NCBI GenBank assembly: GCA_004123355.1
Contig: SCHM01000003.1
Location: 6,715,058-6,779,057, forward strand
Length of the DNA stretch: 64,000 nt
DNA from: Amphirosellinia nigrospora
Lineage: Eukaryota; Ascomycota; Sordariomycetes; Xylariales; Xylariaceae
Reading direction: 5' to 3'
The translations under genes and the position numbers were made by a program. The notes under the pieces are model-generated. The model was not told the origin of the DNA and searched no databases. It saw only the letters and a program-made list of their open reading frames with translations. This document shows positions 49,321 to 59,380 of this stretch, piece after piece (positions within the stretch are counted from its first letter, which is position 1; each line of letters opens with the position of its first letter).

Positions 49321-49414
49321 TTCGCCAGTAAAAAGCATTGTTCACTTCGCAGAAGTTATTGTTCACCTCGCAGAAGTTATTGTTCACCAAACTGACTTGC
49401 TGTTCACCAGCAAG
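49321..49414. repeat. Degenerate 20-21 bp tandem repeat
   Basis: Five head-to-tail units begin TTCRCY and end near TTG or CTG: 49321-49340, 49341-49361, 49362-49382, 49383-49402 and a partial copy from 49403. The second and third are nearly identical (TTCACYTCGCAGAAGTTATTG differs at one base). The array lies about 160-250 bp upstream of the next start codon, so it could be a set of promoter sites; that is inference. Confidence 0.6.
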
Positions 49415-49574
49415 TAGTTCGTTTCGAATATGGATATGGATATAAATATAAGGGTCGTAGCGCTGAATTTTCAATCCCCTTCCGTTCCTCACAACTCTAC
49501 AAGTGACACTACAGTCTACCACAAGCAATAAATACATCAATTACAAAATAACTTTCCAAACAACTCAAATTACA

Positions 49575-50084
49575 ATGTCTCAACTTCAACCTCAACCTCA
49601 ACCTCAACCTTGGCGAACTGGAGACTCCCTCATCTTCGGAGTTCCTGCGCGACTATGCCAAAGCGGCGATCCACGTTTTCGTTGGAACATCCAACAGGTT
49701 CACACAATAATAGCTTGGATGCAAGCTAACCCTGAGAGTTACGACAACTTGCAGGTACTGCTAGCGAGCCTCGACCTCCACGGGTACGGTCCCGAGATTC
49801 TCGGCTTGGACGGCCAGTCGATCGCCGCCATGATCGAGAAGAAAGTAAGAGACAAGATTTGCAAGCTCCGCCGTCAACTCAGCACCGGCTGGGAGCCGGC
49901 GCCAATCCCCGCCGAGGGAAATGATTCGGGTGCTTCCAACAAGAAAAGAAAACTTCCTTCTTCAGATGAAGAAAAGGATAATAAGCCTGATAGTAAAAAG
50001 GCTAAAACTGAAAAAAGGAAGGCCAACACTGGCTCCGGCAACACAGTCACTCTGGGCTGTACTATCAACATTATCAACCCTTAG
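49575..50084 (+). CDS. Hypothetical lysine-rich nuclear protein
   Basis: An intact 169-aa frame from the ATG at 49575 (MSQLQPQPQPQPWRTGD). It opens with a Gln-Pro dipeptide repeat. A central part is ordered-looking (DPRFRWNIQQVHTIIAWMQA, LLASLDLHGYGPEILGLDG), and a basic tail carries a bipartite-type nuclear signal (NKKRKLPSSDEE and PDSKKAKTEKRK). The central portion resembles the short helical N-terminal domains found in small lineage-specific fungal proteins. No catalytic motif is visible. The upstream frame to 49503 likely belongs to the 5' UTR. No intron is apparent. Real coding status is supported by composition and an uninterrupted frame in a region where most frames are broken. Confidence 0.6.
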   Translation: MSQLQPQPQPQPWRTGDSLIFGVPARLCQSGDPRFRWNIQQVHTIIAWMQANPESYDNLQVLLASLDLHGYGPEILGLDGQSIAAMIEKKVRDKICKLRRQLSTGWEPAPIPAEGNDSGASNKKRKLPSSDEEKDNKPDSKKAKTEKRKANTGSGNTVTLGCTINIINP

Positions 50085-51001
50085 TTAGCTAACTAACTAT
50101 TCCACCAACGACAATACATGGGAAAGTATCAGTATAACATGCCACCGGTGTGTTGTACAAGAGGCTTTCGGCCAATCTCGGTTGTCAATTTCATTGTCTC
50201 CTTAAAATACCTAGTTTAATAGAATCCAATTTAATGCTTTTTGCTACCCCAGTCTTAAGATGTTCTTTCCCGCATAGTAGTGAATTAATAGCCATGACAG
50301 TGACCTTGTAATAATTAACATCGGTAGCCTTCAGGCATGCTGAATAACCCTCTCACTGATACCGACACTACCAAGTCGCTCATAGAGTGCAATAGTCATT
50401 GTCCGCGAACATAGATGTATGAATAAGATTATATTTAGTAGTAGATTGAGCGGGGAGAGGTTCGGGGGTATCTTCTATGTAACTTCTTGTATGATATCTA
50501 TTGTGCGAAGTCTCCCTTCTGTTGGCTAGCGTCATTGGTATAATGTTGTCCACATCTACATTTTGTGCCGCTTCCTTTTTAGAGTGTGAAAGGAGATGAG
50601 AAGAAGGAAGAGGAGGGAGAGGTCAGGATCAGGTTAGGTTGGAAAGGCAATGGAGGCCATCAGGGGTATGGAACACATTATGAAGTATCTCAAGCAAATG
50701 GTTTGTCTATACATCCGATTGACAGCGACGCGCCTGATTGTAGATACTATAAGTGATGACCAACTATACCTAACCAATATCGTTAGGTTAGTTTGAGAGA
50801 TGTATTTTTGAAGTTCACACAACATTCACGATGCTAGAAAATTTAGTTAAAATATATGCTCATGCTCATGAAGAGTTCTTGATTGTCTATTATCTCATTA
50901 ATTCTTTATCTCGCTATGGAGCCAAAGGACATGCTATACACTATAGCTATGCAGTCAATCCTTGGATGCTGGTCCCTGAAGAACGCCGCCCAATGCAATT
51001 G
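50085..51001. other. Intergenic, convergent 3' flanks
   Basis: About 0.9 kb between convergent genes. The (-) frame at 50634-50825 has no domain; the (+) frame at 50831-51214 is mostly the antisense of the acidic tail of BRF1. A purine-rich tract lies at about 50588-50625. Confidence 0.4.
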
Positions 51002-53471
51002 TTAGTACACTTCGCCTTCTCCGTCATCATAGCCATCACCATCACCATCGCCATAGTCATCATCTCCGTAATCATCCTCATAATCGTACACTATTGGAGC
51101 TGGCTCCTCTTCTTCCACGTCCTCAATTTGTTCTTCCTCCACTACTTTGGGAGGATTCTTCTCGACTGGTGGCCTAGGACTACTGTAGTGGCTAGAAGGA
51201 GATCCGGCTTCTGATACACTCGCGGCACGAGAGGTCATGCGACTGGCGGCCTCGCTCTCCATACGAGAAGCGACAGAGCCTGGCCCACGCTTCTTGCTGG
51301 CCAAAGAGATTTGCAATGGCATCGTAATTGATTCGTTTCGATACAGTATTTCGCTTCTTCATAACATCGATCGCCGCTTCGCCTGGAGTGGAAGCTGGTG
51401 TCAGTTGGCCTTCGCCGATTCGTGGCTTCTTGATACGGTTGCGTTTGCGCTTTGGAGGCCTAGATCTTCCATCTGTTGTCGATAGGATTTTTCTTGCTGT
51501 TTCCGAACCCAGTCCTTGTTCGCGTTTAACCAAATTTCTTCCTTGATAAGAACCTCCTCTGGCTCAAGCTCGCAAAATTGCACTTCTGGATCATCCGCAA
51601 ATTCATCCTCGCCAATAATCTCATCCATCTTCAACTGCCTCTGGGGCAGCAACGAGCGTTCCCATTCTGCTGTAATGTGAGCGAGATGCGCCGCAGTTGC
51701 GAGAGCTTTGCTATGTTCAGAACTATGAGGGTCGTTGATCACTTCATTGATCTGATTCACTAGTTCAGCTTCATCACGCTCCCATTCCTCGTCAAAGTTA
51801 AGGCGCTCTTCTATCGGCCCTTTATTGCGCCGATTGCCCTTCTTTGACTGCTCTTCTGTCTGTTCCTCTTCATCGACCTCATTGTGTCGCCTTCATCAGC
51901 AGCCTCGGTAGAACCATAAATCTCGACAAGCTCGTCAATAGCTTCATTACTGGTGGGATCTTCTGCGTTAAGACCTTCTACAACGTCTTTTGATCGTTTG
52001 GGAGCTGGTTTGGAACTTGGGTTGGGTCAAATGGAACGACAATTTCTCTGCTTTCCGTTGTGTCAAAAGATTTGGTAGGAACTCCGTGACTTGGCGACTT
52101 TTGAAAGATCTGGTGGTGGAACTGGCCTTGGCGGAGGCGGCATACTTGCGCTGAAGAGACCCGGTTAGGTGAGCCTGACTCGTTGTTCGCTTGGTCCAAC
52201 TCATCATCATTGATGTCCTCCAAACCACGCTTTCGCTTCCTTCCACTAGCATCTCGTTCCTTTTCCATTTTCTCCTTCCATTCGTCACTCTGCTTATAAA
52301 AAGAAGGTGGATCATGACGCGATTCGAGAATTCATGATTTAAGAATTCTCAATGAAAGATTGCTGCTTTCAGTGACAGTGAATTCATCAAGACGTTGCTC
52401 GATGGTGTGCGTTGTGACTTTTACACGTAAAACAATCTCTTTGACAGTCCGCCGAAAATTCCACATCCGGGCAGCCATCAGGAGACAGCGCCACAGATGC
52501 CGACGGACGACGGCCCAACCATCCAATCTCTGCCCATCCTCTGACAGAGTCTTGTAGCGTCGCGGCGATTTGTTAGTAAAGTCACCAAAGTCTAGTTTTC
52601 GGCAAAGCGCATCATGAGGTCTTCAGGTATAATCGATCTGACATTGTTGTTCTGGAAGGAGTAAATGCTGCTAAGATCTTTGAAGACATGGCCCAAATCA
52701 TAGACATTAATCTAGCGAAGATAAAATTAGCTTTCATCTAAATGGGCACGCATGGCGATGCTACTTACCTGGACAAGTTCCGCAAAATCAATTAGCATAA
52801 CATCGCACTTCTCCTCTCTACGACAAGCTGCGTAAAGACAGACGGAACCACCCTGTCCATACCACGACCTTGCAGCCAGTTTTCGTTGAGGACAAGCTTG
52901 AAAATCATGATGGCGACTCGATGGCGGTTTCGCTAACATTCTCAATCGTGATTTAAAACCCCACATCATATTCCTAGCTATCGTCAAGTATTAGTAACTG
53001 GGAAGGGTAGTAGTGGGTAGTCGAACGGAAAACTCACCTTCACGGATTGTCTTTTCCCGTTATCACCGACCAGTCCTCCTAGTCGTCGACCTCCCGCCAT
53101 ATTTCGGTTGTGCCTTGATCTGCAGCCACATAACTGCCCTGCACAATGGCAGCGCCCGAGGAAGTTTCACCGAATACTACTTCGGCAACAATGTTGGAGC
53201 CGTCGATTTCACGACCACAAGCGGAACAGAAACCATCGGTACAGGTGCTGAAGGATTAGGACATCGGGGATTAGACATGCGAGCGGTCCTTGTTAGTAGG
53301 ACGAGGTGTCGCAGGAGAGGAGGCGGGTTCAGAGCTCATGGCCCGTTCGCTTTCCATCCGGTTCCTGTTTAGGACTTCTTTGATACGATCGCTGGAGCCA
53401 GCTCCTTTCGGACGTATGAAAACCCTTGGTTCCTCTGGCAGAGGGCTGGCGGGTTTGATGAAGGAAGACAT
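51002..53471 (-). CDS. BRF1: Transcription factor IIIB subunit BRF1 (heavily frameshifted)
   Basis: TFIIB-related factor that recruits RNA polymerase III. I start at ATG 53471 (MSSFIKPASPLPEEP). The N-terminal zinc ribbon shows CPNP and FCSACG, followed by VVFGETSSGAAIVQGSYV. Cyclin repeat 1 has FKLVLNENWLQGRGMDRVV then VCLYAACRREEKCDVMLIDF. Repeat 2 has ICGACLLMAARMWNFRRTVK and a THTIEQRLDEF helix. The BRF1 homology region follows with IWLNANKDWVRKQQEKS and RIGEGQLTPASTPGEAAI, then RINYDAIANLFG and an acidic tail (DDYGDDDYGDGDGDG). Introns lie at about 52990-53034 and 52712-52770. At least eight shifts scatter the protein over all three frames, yet every conserved block is present in order. 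This essential single-copy gene is therefore probably intact in the organism. Confidence 0.85.
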
Positions 53472-54337
53472 GTGAATAGTAATAGCGTTATTACAATATG
53501 ATTGTGTTTTTGAGCGTGGTTGTGTTATGCGAACAAATGCGAACGTTGGCTGAGGCGAGTATATCAAGGAGGACCTGCGTGTAAGTCGCCAGTGAAGCTA
53601 GTCTCGTGAAGGACTCTCATTCTTTACAGAACGAGCTGAGAGACGCCACCCCTCCAATCGGCGGGCGAACAATAAATTCTGACAAAGTCAGCGGCGCCAG
53701 CTCACTGTGCCGTGCAGTGATGCACTGGTGTTTCCAGCAACGACACAGGCAAATCGCACGATGTACTTAGATGATTGAACGCTTATAAGTGATGGACGAA
53801 TGAGAATTGGGGCGCGAGGATATACTCGTGAGGAAATTTGGGAAACGAGCGTCGCGTGCAATGGAGTGGGGAGAGTTGGAGGGGGAGAAAAAAAGGGAAA
53901 TGGTCAAGTGGTAATGGCAGTGGCTCGAAACTGTGTAGGCAGCAGGACGGTCTTTCGCTAAAAACTTAGTGTGACATGCATGTTTTGCGTTAATATGTCC
54001 TGGAGGACGGTTCGAGTCCGAGTGTCGGCCAATTTTTACAGCACTGGCCCGTTCGTTTGCGTGATGAATGATCACGTTGAACAGTGCGCTGGAGTACAAT
54101 GAGTATTATTTAAGATACCTAATTCCATCACGCAGGCAGAACCTTCGATTCAAATATTGCTACCTAAGTAGCGAGGAAATGCATATATAGAGTCTTCGAA
54201 AATTGCATAAATTTAGTCAGTGGAAATTCTGTCGTCACTCCATTCAATCTAGGTTAAGTTCAATTCAACATTAAAAGTTGACCCTCATTGCAGGTGGTTA
54301 GGTATCTGTTGTTACTTGATTATCTGCTTTTGACACC
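53472..54337. promoter_or_regulatory. Divergent promoter region, BRF1 and CWF19
   Basis: An 866-bp interval between divergent start codons. A GGTTCGAGTCC box at about 54009-54019 resembles a Pol III B-box, but no tRNA fold accompanies it. The frame at 53767-54099 has no domain. No further element is recognised. Confidence 0.4.
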
Positions 54338-56444
54338 ATGGACGGCCTCGACGAGTTTGAGAAGACACTAGCAGCTGAAAAAGCGGAGAGAGAACATACC
54401 GCACACAATTCGGACGAGAAAAACAATCGCAAACATAGACATCGTCACCATCATCGACGCGACCGCTCCGCAGACGGAACCCGCGATCGCGACCGCCACA
54501 GGCACCACCGCTCGCGCGGAGACGAGGAGCATGGAGATGATGGACACCGACATAAGCGATCACGCCACTCGAAAGACAACGACCGCGACGGCCGGGCCCT
54601 CGTAAGGAACAGCATGGACGAGGTCATCATAGCGAGCGAGCTGCCAGCCATGATTTGAGCAAGGAAACCCGATTGAAGAGTTCGGATGCGAGAAGAACGA
54701 GGAAATAACTGCTGAGGATTACGAAAATCACACCCTTCTGCACCGCTCGCCAGAGACTCATGGATGACGGCTCCCTCCCCTTGACATCGACTACACTCAA
54801 AAGGCGCTAAACAAGCTAAACTACCGCCGCCCAAGGAAGAGCCGAAGCGAGCGATACACGCGAGAGAAATAAACGCCGCACACCTACAGAACTTGAACGA
54901 TGGCAAGACAGCCGATGAGCTCGAGTTACCTGCCAAACATGAGGTTAACTACACCTTTGGTGACAGTGGGTCGTTATCAAGGATGACAAAGTTGAATGGT
55001 ATCTACAGTATGGCAGAGAAGACAGGTCGAACTGTGGAGGAGGTTGCGCTTGATCGGTATGGGGATCTGCGCGATTTCGACGATGCCCGTGAGGAGAAGA
55101 TTGAGTTAGACAGGCGTAAGGTCTATGGGGAGGGCTATGTCGGCAAAGAAAAGCCTAGCGGCGAGCTGTTCCAGAGAGGAAACTTGCTGCAGGTGTGCAT
55201 GAAAAGCGAAGGTTATCACCAGAGCCTACAGAACTAGACCAGGGCGCAGTTATTCCTGATGATGATACTGCTTCTCACCAGCCGACACAGCTGGACCAGA
55301 CGGCCTTGAACCGATTAAAAGCCCAGATGATGAAAGCAAAACTCAGGAAGGCGCCGGATGCCGCGAAACTCGAAGCTGAGTACAGTCAAGCTGCCGCCGC
55401 ATTCGCAACCAAGGGCCCTGAAGCTGTGGTCCTAAACGTAATGGAGAACCGTATGATGGCAGGCACACGAGCTGAGGCAAAAGCTGTCGATACGAAGCGC
55501 GGCCGAGAAAGAGGGCTGGTGGAACAAAACGAAGACATGACAATAGAAGATATGGTTCGAGAAGAGCGGCGCACGCGAGGACAGGCTGGAGGCGAAGGAC
55601 TCAGGCTTGCCGAACGCATTGCCAAGGATGTAAAATTCGACAATGACCTCGAATATATGGACGAGAACGCCGAAAAACTGGCGAAGCGCGTGCAGAAGTC
55701 AGAGCTAAATCTCAGAACACCGCTGTCAACGAATTCCAGAAGATCAACAAGATACTCGACAACTGTCAACTTTGTCACCACGAGGACCGCAATCAGCCTC
55801 CTATAGCGTGTGATCTCATTAGGCACGAGAGTATATCTAACATTATCAACAGAGCCAGAGCTTAGCGAAGGCGGGGCTGTCATTGTACCTATTCAACACA
55901 GGACCAACCTATTAGAATGCGACGACGACGGAGGAGATAAGGAACTTCATGAAGTGCCTCACCCGCTTATACACGATCAGGGCAGAGAGTCGTGTTTATG
56001 AAATGCCGCGGCTCCTCAGAGGCACATGCACGCCGCAATGCAGGCTGTACCTATCCCCTACGAGCTAGGAGATACGGCACCAGCCTTTTTCAAAGAGGCG
56101 ATGCTCTCAGCGGATGAAGAGTGACGCAACACAAGAAAATAATCGATACCGGCGCGCGGGCGCGTGATGGTCTCGGCAAACTAGCATTCCGGCGGTCTAT
56201 CGCCAAGGAGATGCCATACTTTCACGCTTGGTTTACACTGGATGGCGGCCTCGGACATATAGTGGAAGACTCTAATCGATGGCCGAGAGGGATTTGTTCG
56301 CCAGGGAGATACTAGGAGGCATGGTAGATGCAGAACCGCAAGTAATCAAGAAACAAGGCGATGGCACAGCTCGGATAGTAGGGTCGATGGTTCAAGAAGC
56401 GATGGAGAAAGTTTGACTGGACGAGAGTGCTTTCCGACGGCTAG
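54338..56444 (+). CDS. CWF19: CWF19-like spliceosome/debranching-associated protein (heavily frameshifted)
   Basis: Cwf19-family protein associated with the Prp19/Cdc5 spliceosomal complex and lariat debranching. The start is MDGLDEFEKTLAAEKAERE at 54338. The N-terminal third is an Arg/His/Asp-rich low-complexity tract (RHRHHHRRDRSADGTRDRDR). The middle carries SGSLSRMTKLNGIYSMAEKT and EEVALDRYGDLRDFDDAREE. The C-terminus has both Cwf19 domains: NCQLCHHED, TRVYLTL, GGAVIVPIQHRTNLLECDDD, then RSIAKEMPYFHAWFTLDGGLGH and a final KFDWTRVLSDG with stop at 56444. At least six shifts occur, roughly one per 300 bp, mainly between 54600 and 56400. All blocks appear in the right order, so I treat it as one gene with consensus errors. 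No intron is needed. Confidence 0.85.
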
Positions 56445-57178
56445 AAATGGCCAGTGTATATCATGGGCATGTCTTGTTTGACAACCAATCCATCAAGACA
56501 GCACATGCTCTTGTTTCCTAGTAGGGCATGTCAAATTGTAACACGAAACGTCTACTCAAAAGATGAGGAGCATTGACGCATATATGCCCTAATACATGTA
56601 GTTGACTAGTGATGATAGGCGAATCTCTTTTCACCAAGTATGGGTAGGTTGACGTCTGATGGCGATGCCCTATTTGATGTCCAGCAATTTCGCCTCCAAA
56701 AATTGAATAGTATTGCCTCAGCCCATTCTACTAGCTACTGTATTCTCTATAATTTATCTACGATTATGTAGATGAGAGCTGAATAGCGACAAAAACAAAT
56801 GAAATCATCGTCATATCTGTCTAGCTCCAATAAACCGCATACCTAAAAGGGAACGCGGGGCGCGAGCAAGAGACGCTGATAGGCTGGCATACTGTACCTT
56901 TTAGTAAGGAGTGCCGCAGCCACCTGCTGTCTTGCCTGCTGTCCATCCAGGTCCATCCAGGTCTCCACAGGTTTCGTGACGTTGGGCTGCCCTCAATCAG
57001 AAGCAACCGAAACCTCAATTATTTTCTCAGCAGCAGACAGCTTAGTGAATACCTAAGGTACCTAATTACTGGCAACTTGCTTGACCCTGGAACACAACCT
57101 TATATAAATCATCCCACCTACCCACTAAGTCGTTTTAGGTTTACGAAAAGAGAGCATCCCCAAGATAAAAGCTGAAGC
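56445..57178. other. Intergenic 3' of CWF19
   Basis: A 734-bp gap up to the foldback element. A minus-strand frame at 56821-57018 shows no domain. A direct GTCCATCCAG duplication occurs at 56940-56960. A GGTACCTAATT motif lies at about 57058. No gene is supported. Confidence 0.4.
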
Positions 57179-57180
57179 TA

Positions 57181-57548
57181 CGGAGGTCTGGGCCAAAATC
57201 ACCCATTATCTTTAACAATGGTGCAAAGTGCAAATAGAAAATATTGTATACGGTGTGGCGGCTTAGCAAGCAGTCCATCGGGCCGCCGGCAGCCCGACAG
57301 CGTTAACAACAACCTTGGAAGCTAACTAGGCATCTACCCAACCAGGTAGGCTAAGCCCTGAACTCCGCTGTAGCTAGCGCTTGCTATGCCCATCTGCGCT
57401 AACGTTATAGCGTAATTAGTAGTACGTATTTTTTTCATATTGCCGGCCCGAAACACTGCTCTCCAAGCCGTCATACCGTATGCAATCTTTTCTATTTGCA
57501 CTTTGCACCATTGTCAAGGATAATGGGTGATTTTGGCCCAGACCTCCG
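57181..57548. mobile_element. MITE-like foldback element with TA flanks (element 1)
   Basis: A 368-bp segment has long terminal inverted repeats. Both ends start CGGAGGTCTGGGCCAAAATC on their own strand and match closely for about 80 bp, then more loosely to about 115 bp (CGGCTT...GAGCAGT / TCGGGCC). Each end abuts a TA (57179-57180 and 57549-57550), matching Tc1/mariner target duplication. Several mismatches between arms are C/T or G/A transitions. No transposase frame is present. It sits 108 bp upstream of the start codon of the E2 gene, so it may supply or disturb part of that promoter. Confidence 0.75.
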
Positions 57549-57656
57549 TACAGAGAGCTACTTATCGAAGCTTACTTCTCCGATCCAACAACCCCTCCAT
57601 CTCTACCATACAACGCCGTACCAACCACAACTTCAGCTGCGATTTAAGTGAGCACC

Positions 57657-58209
57657 ATGGCGGCGTCACAGAAACGAATAACAAAGGTACGATAGACATA
57701 TCCTTACACATCCCACACCTCTCCAACCCGCGACCGGACAAACTCCGCGCTAACACACCGGGAAACAACAGGAGCTCCAAGAGTGCATGGAGTCGCCCCC
57801 GGCCGGGATGACGATAAGCCTACCGTCAGAGGACAACCTGCACAAGTGGTCCATCGTGCTCGCGGGGCCGCCCGGGACGCCGTACGCGGGCGGCGTGTAC
57901 AGCATCACCATGACGCTGCCGGCCGACTACCCGTTCCGGGCGCCGCAGGTCAACTTCGCGACGCGCGTGTACCACCCCAACATCACCAACGACACCCTCG
58001 GCAACATCTGCCTCGGCCTGCTGAAGCCCGAGAACTGGAAGCCCGCGTCGCGCGCGCGCGCCGTGCTCGAGGCCGTCCGCCACCTCCTCGTCGAGCCCAA
58101 CCCCGACGACCCCCTCGAGGCCCGCATCGCCGACGAGTACCGCAACAACCGGGCCGAGTTCGACAAGAACGTCAAGAGCTACGTCGCTCGCTATGCCAAG
58201 GCCTCTTAA
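57657..58209 (+). CDS. Ubiquitin-conjugating enzyme E2 (Ubc14-like)
   Basis: Class I E2 that accepts ubiquitin from E1 and passes it on with E3 ligases. Exon 1 (57657-57686) encodes MAASQKRITK. An 85-bp GT-AG intron at 57687-57771 follows, then exon 2 runs to the stop at 58209, in total 155 aa. The UBC fold is complete: GPPGTPYAGGVYSI, LPADYPFRAPQVNF, the HPN tripeptide in YHPNITND, and catalytic Cys90 in LGNICLGLLKPENWKP. The C-terminal helix runs EFDKNVKSYVARYAKAS. The sequence is closer to the S. pombe Ubc14 type than to Ubc4/5 or Ubc13, judged from memory of the active-site stretch. The frame is intact and codon use is strongly GC3-biased, like SEC11. A miniature inverted-repeat element lies just upstream. 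Confidence 0.9.
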
Positions 58210-59380
58210 GAGGCAACAATAACTCATCGAGTCTTTTTTTTAGTTTTTGGTGATCGGGAGGAGAAAAAGAGAGATGGGCTAAGCTGGTTACACGATAGGA
58301 GGTGTCTTCTCTTTCTTCCTCCTCCCTCCCCCATCACGCCTCGTGAAGGAGATAGGGATAGTGATAAATAAGACAAAAGAAGCTTTGCGAATGGAAGACT
58401 GGCCATCAGCCCCGAGACGAGATTAATCTGGGCGATAATTATTTGGAGAAACATCAAATGGAAGATAGCTAAGAAGAGGATACGGACTACTGTCTTGGGC
58501 GTTTGAGTTTGCATTTACCACGTACGGCGGAACTTGGAAGAAGGGTCGGAGGAATGATCATTAATTCCTCGACATCAAATCGGAGTTTACGACGGATTAC
58601 TTCAACTAGTAGAATTACTGCTGCCATTCTCTTACGGGGAATAGTGTAAGAGACTGTCGAGGGTCTATGTTGAAGTACGGCCTGATCAGTTATGCTAAGA
58701 GAAAGGGAACAGACGGATACATCGCTATCCCATACTAATACTACGAAGATTGGCAATATCAATAAAATCTAACTTGTGCAAATGCTAGTGCTCCAGAATA
58801 GGACTTAAATTCGGCCTAGTGTCGCTTCCATCTTGACCGATACATAGGTGGAGAATTGTGATATATTTGATGAACCTCTAACACCTTGCGCCGCCAAGTA
58901 TGCTGATGCTGATGCTGATGCTGATGCTAGTGCCCTTTCCCCTGATGGCCAAATGCAAAATGCTTTCATGTATACGACGGTACATATTTCCGCAAGTCAG
59001 CGTTTGAGCGGGCAATCCATTTCCACAGAGCTAGCTCTTGGTTGACTTATACATGAATTAACGTGCCATGGTACACCATGTCACAAACGAGATCTTCCGG
59101 CAATCCCTTTTCCAGGCCCTATTTTTTTGAAAAGTGATCATCACATCGTTACACATCATTTAAAAAGACAAAAAAAAAAAAGAAGAAAAACCCAGTAGCC
59201 TTGGGCCACTACACAAAGCAGTAGCGGGCGTTACTCGAACCAGGAAATTGACCGATAGTGTCTAAGCAGACGCGGAGACACCCGGCCTGTTGGGGAAATT
59301 GTCGTCAACTGCTATGTCGATATCGTATTATCGAATCTTGGCAATTGGTGGCTCGGAAGCGATCACGTTGAGGCGTTGGA
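58210..59380. other. Convergent intergenic region with hexamer microsatellite
   Basis: About 1.2 kb between the convergent stops of the E2 and TBC genes. It contains a GCTGAT hexamer repeat of about 4.5 copies at 58900-58928 and an A-rich tract at about 59168-59190. The small frames at 58224-58762 (-) and 58848-59045 (+) lack domains. Confidence 0.45.

Noticed and set aside
53950-54030. Possible tRNA with the B-box GGTTCGAGTCC near 54009
   Set aside because: No A-box at the right distance, and the sequence ending GTGTCGGCC has no complementary 5' acceptor strand upstream.
57783-58253. Arg/Pro-rich 156-codon frame over the E2 gene
   Set aside because: A GC-driven shadow of the ubiquitin-conjugating enzyme frame.
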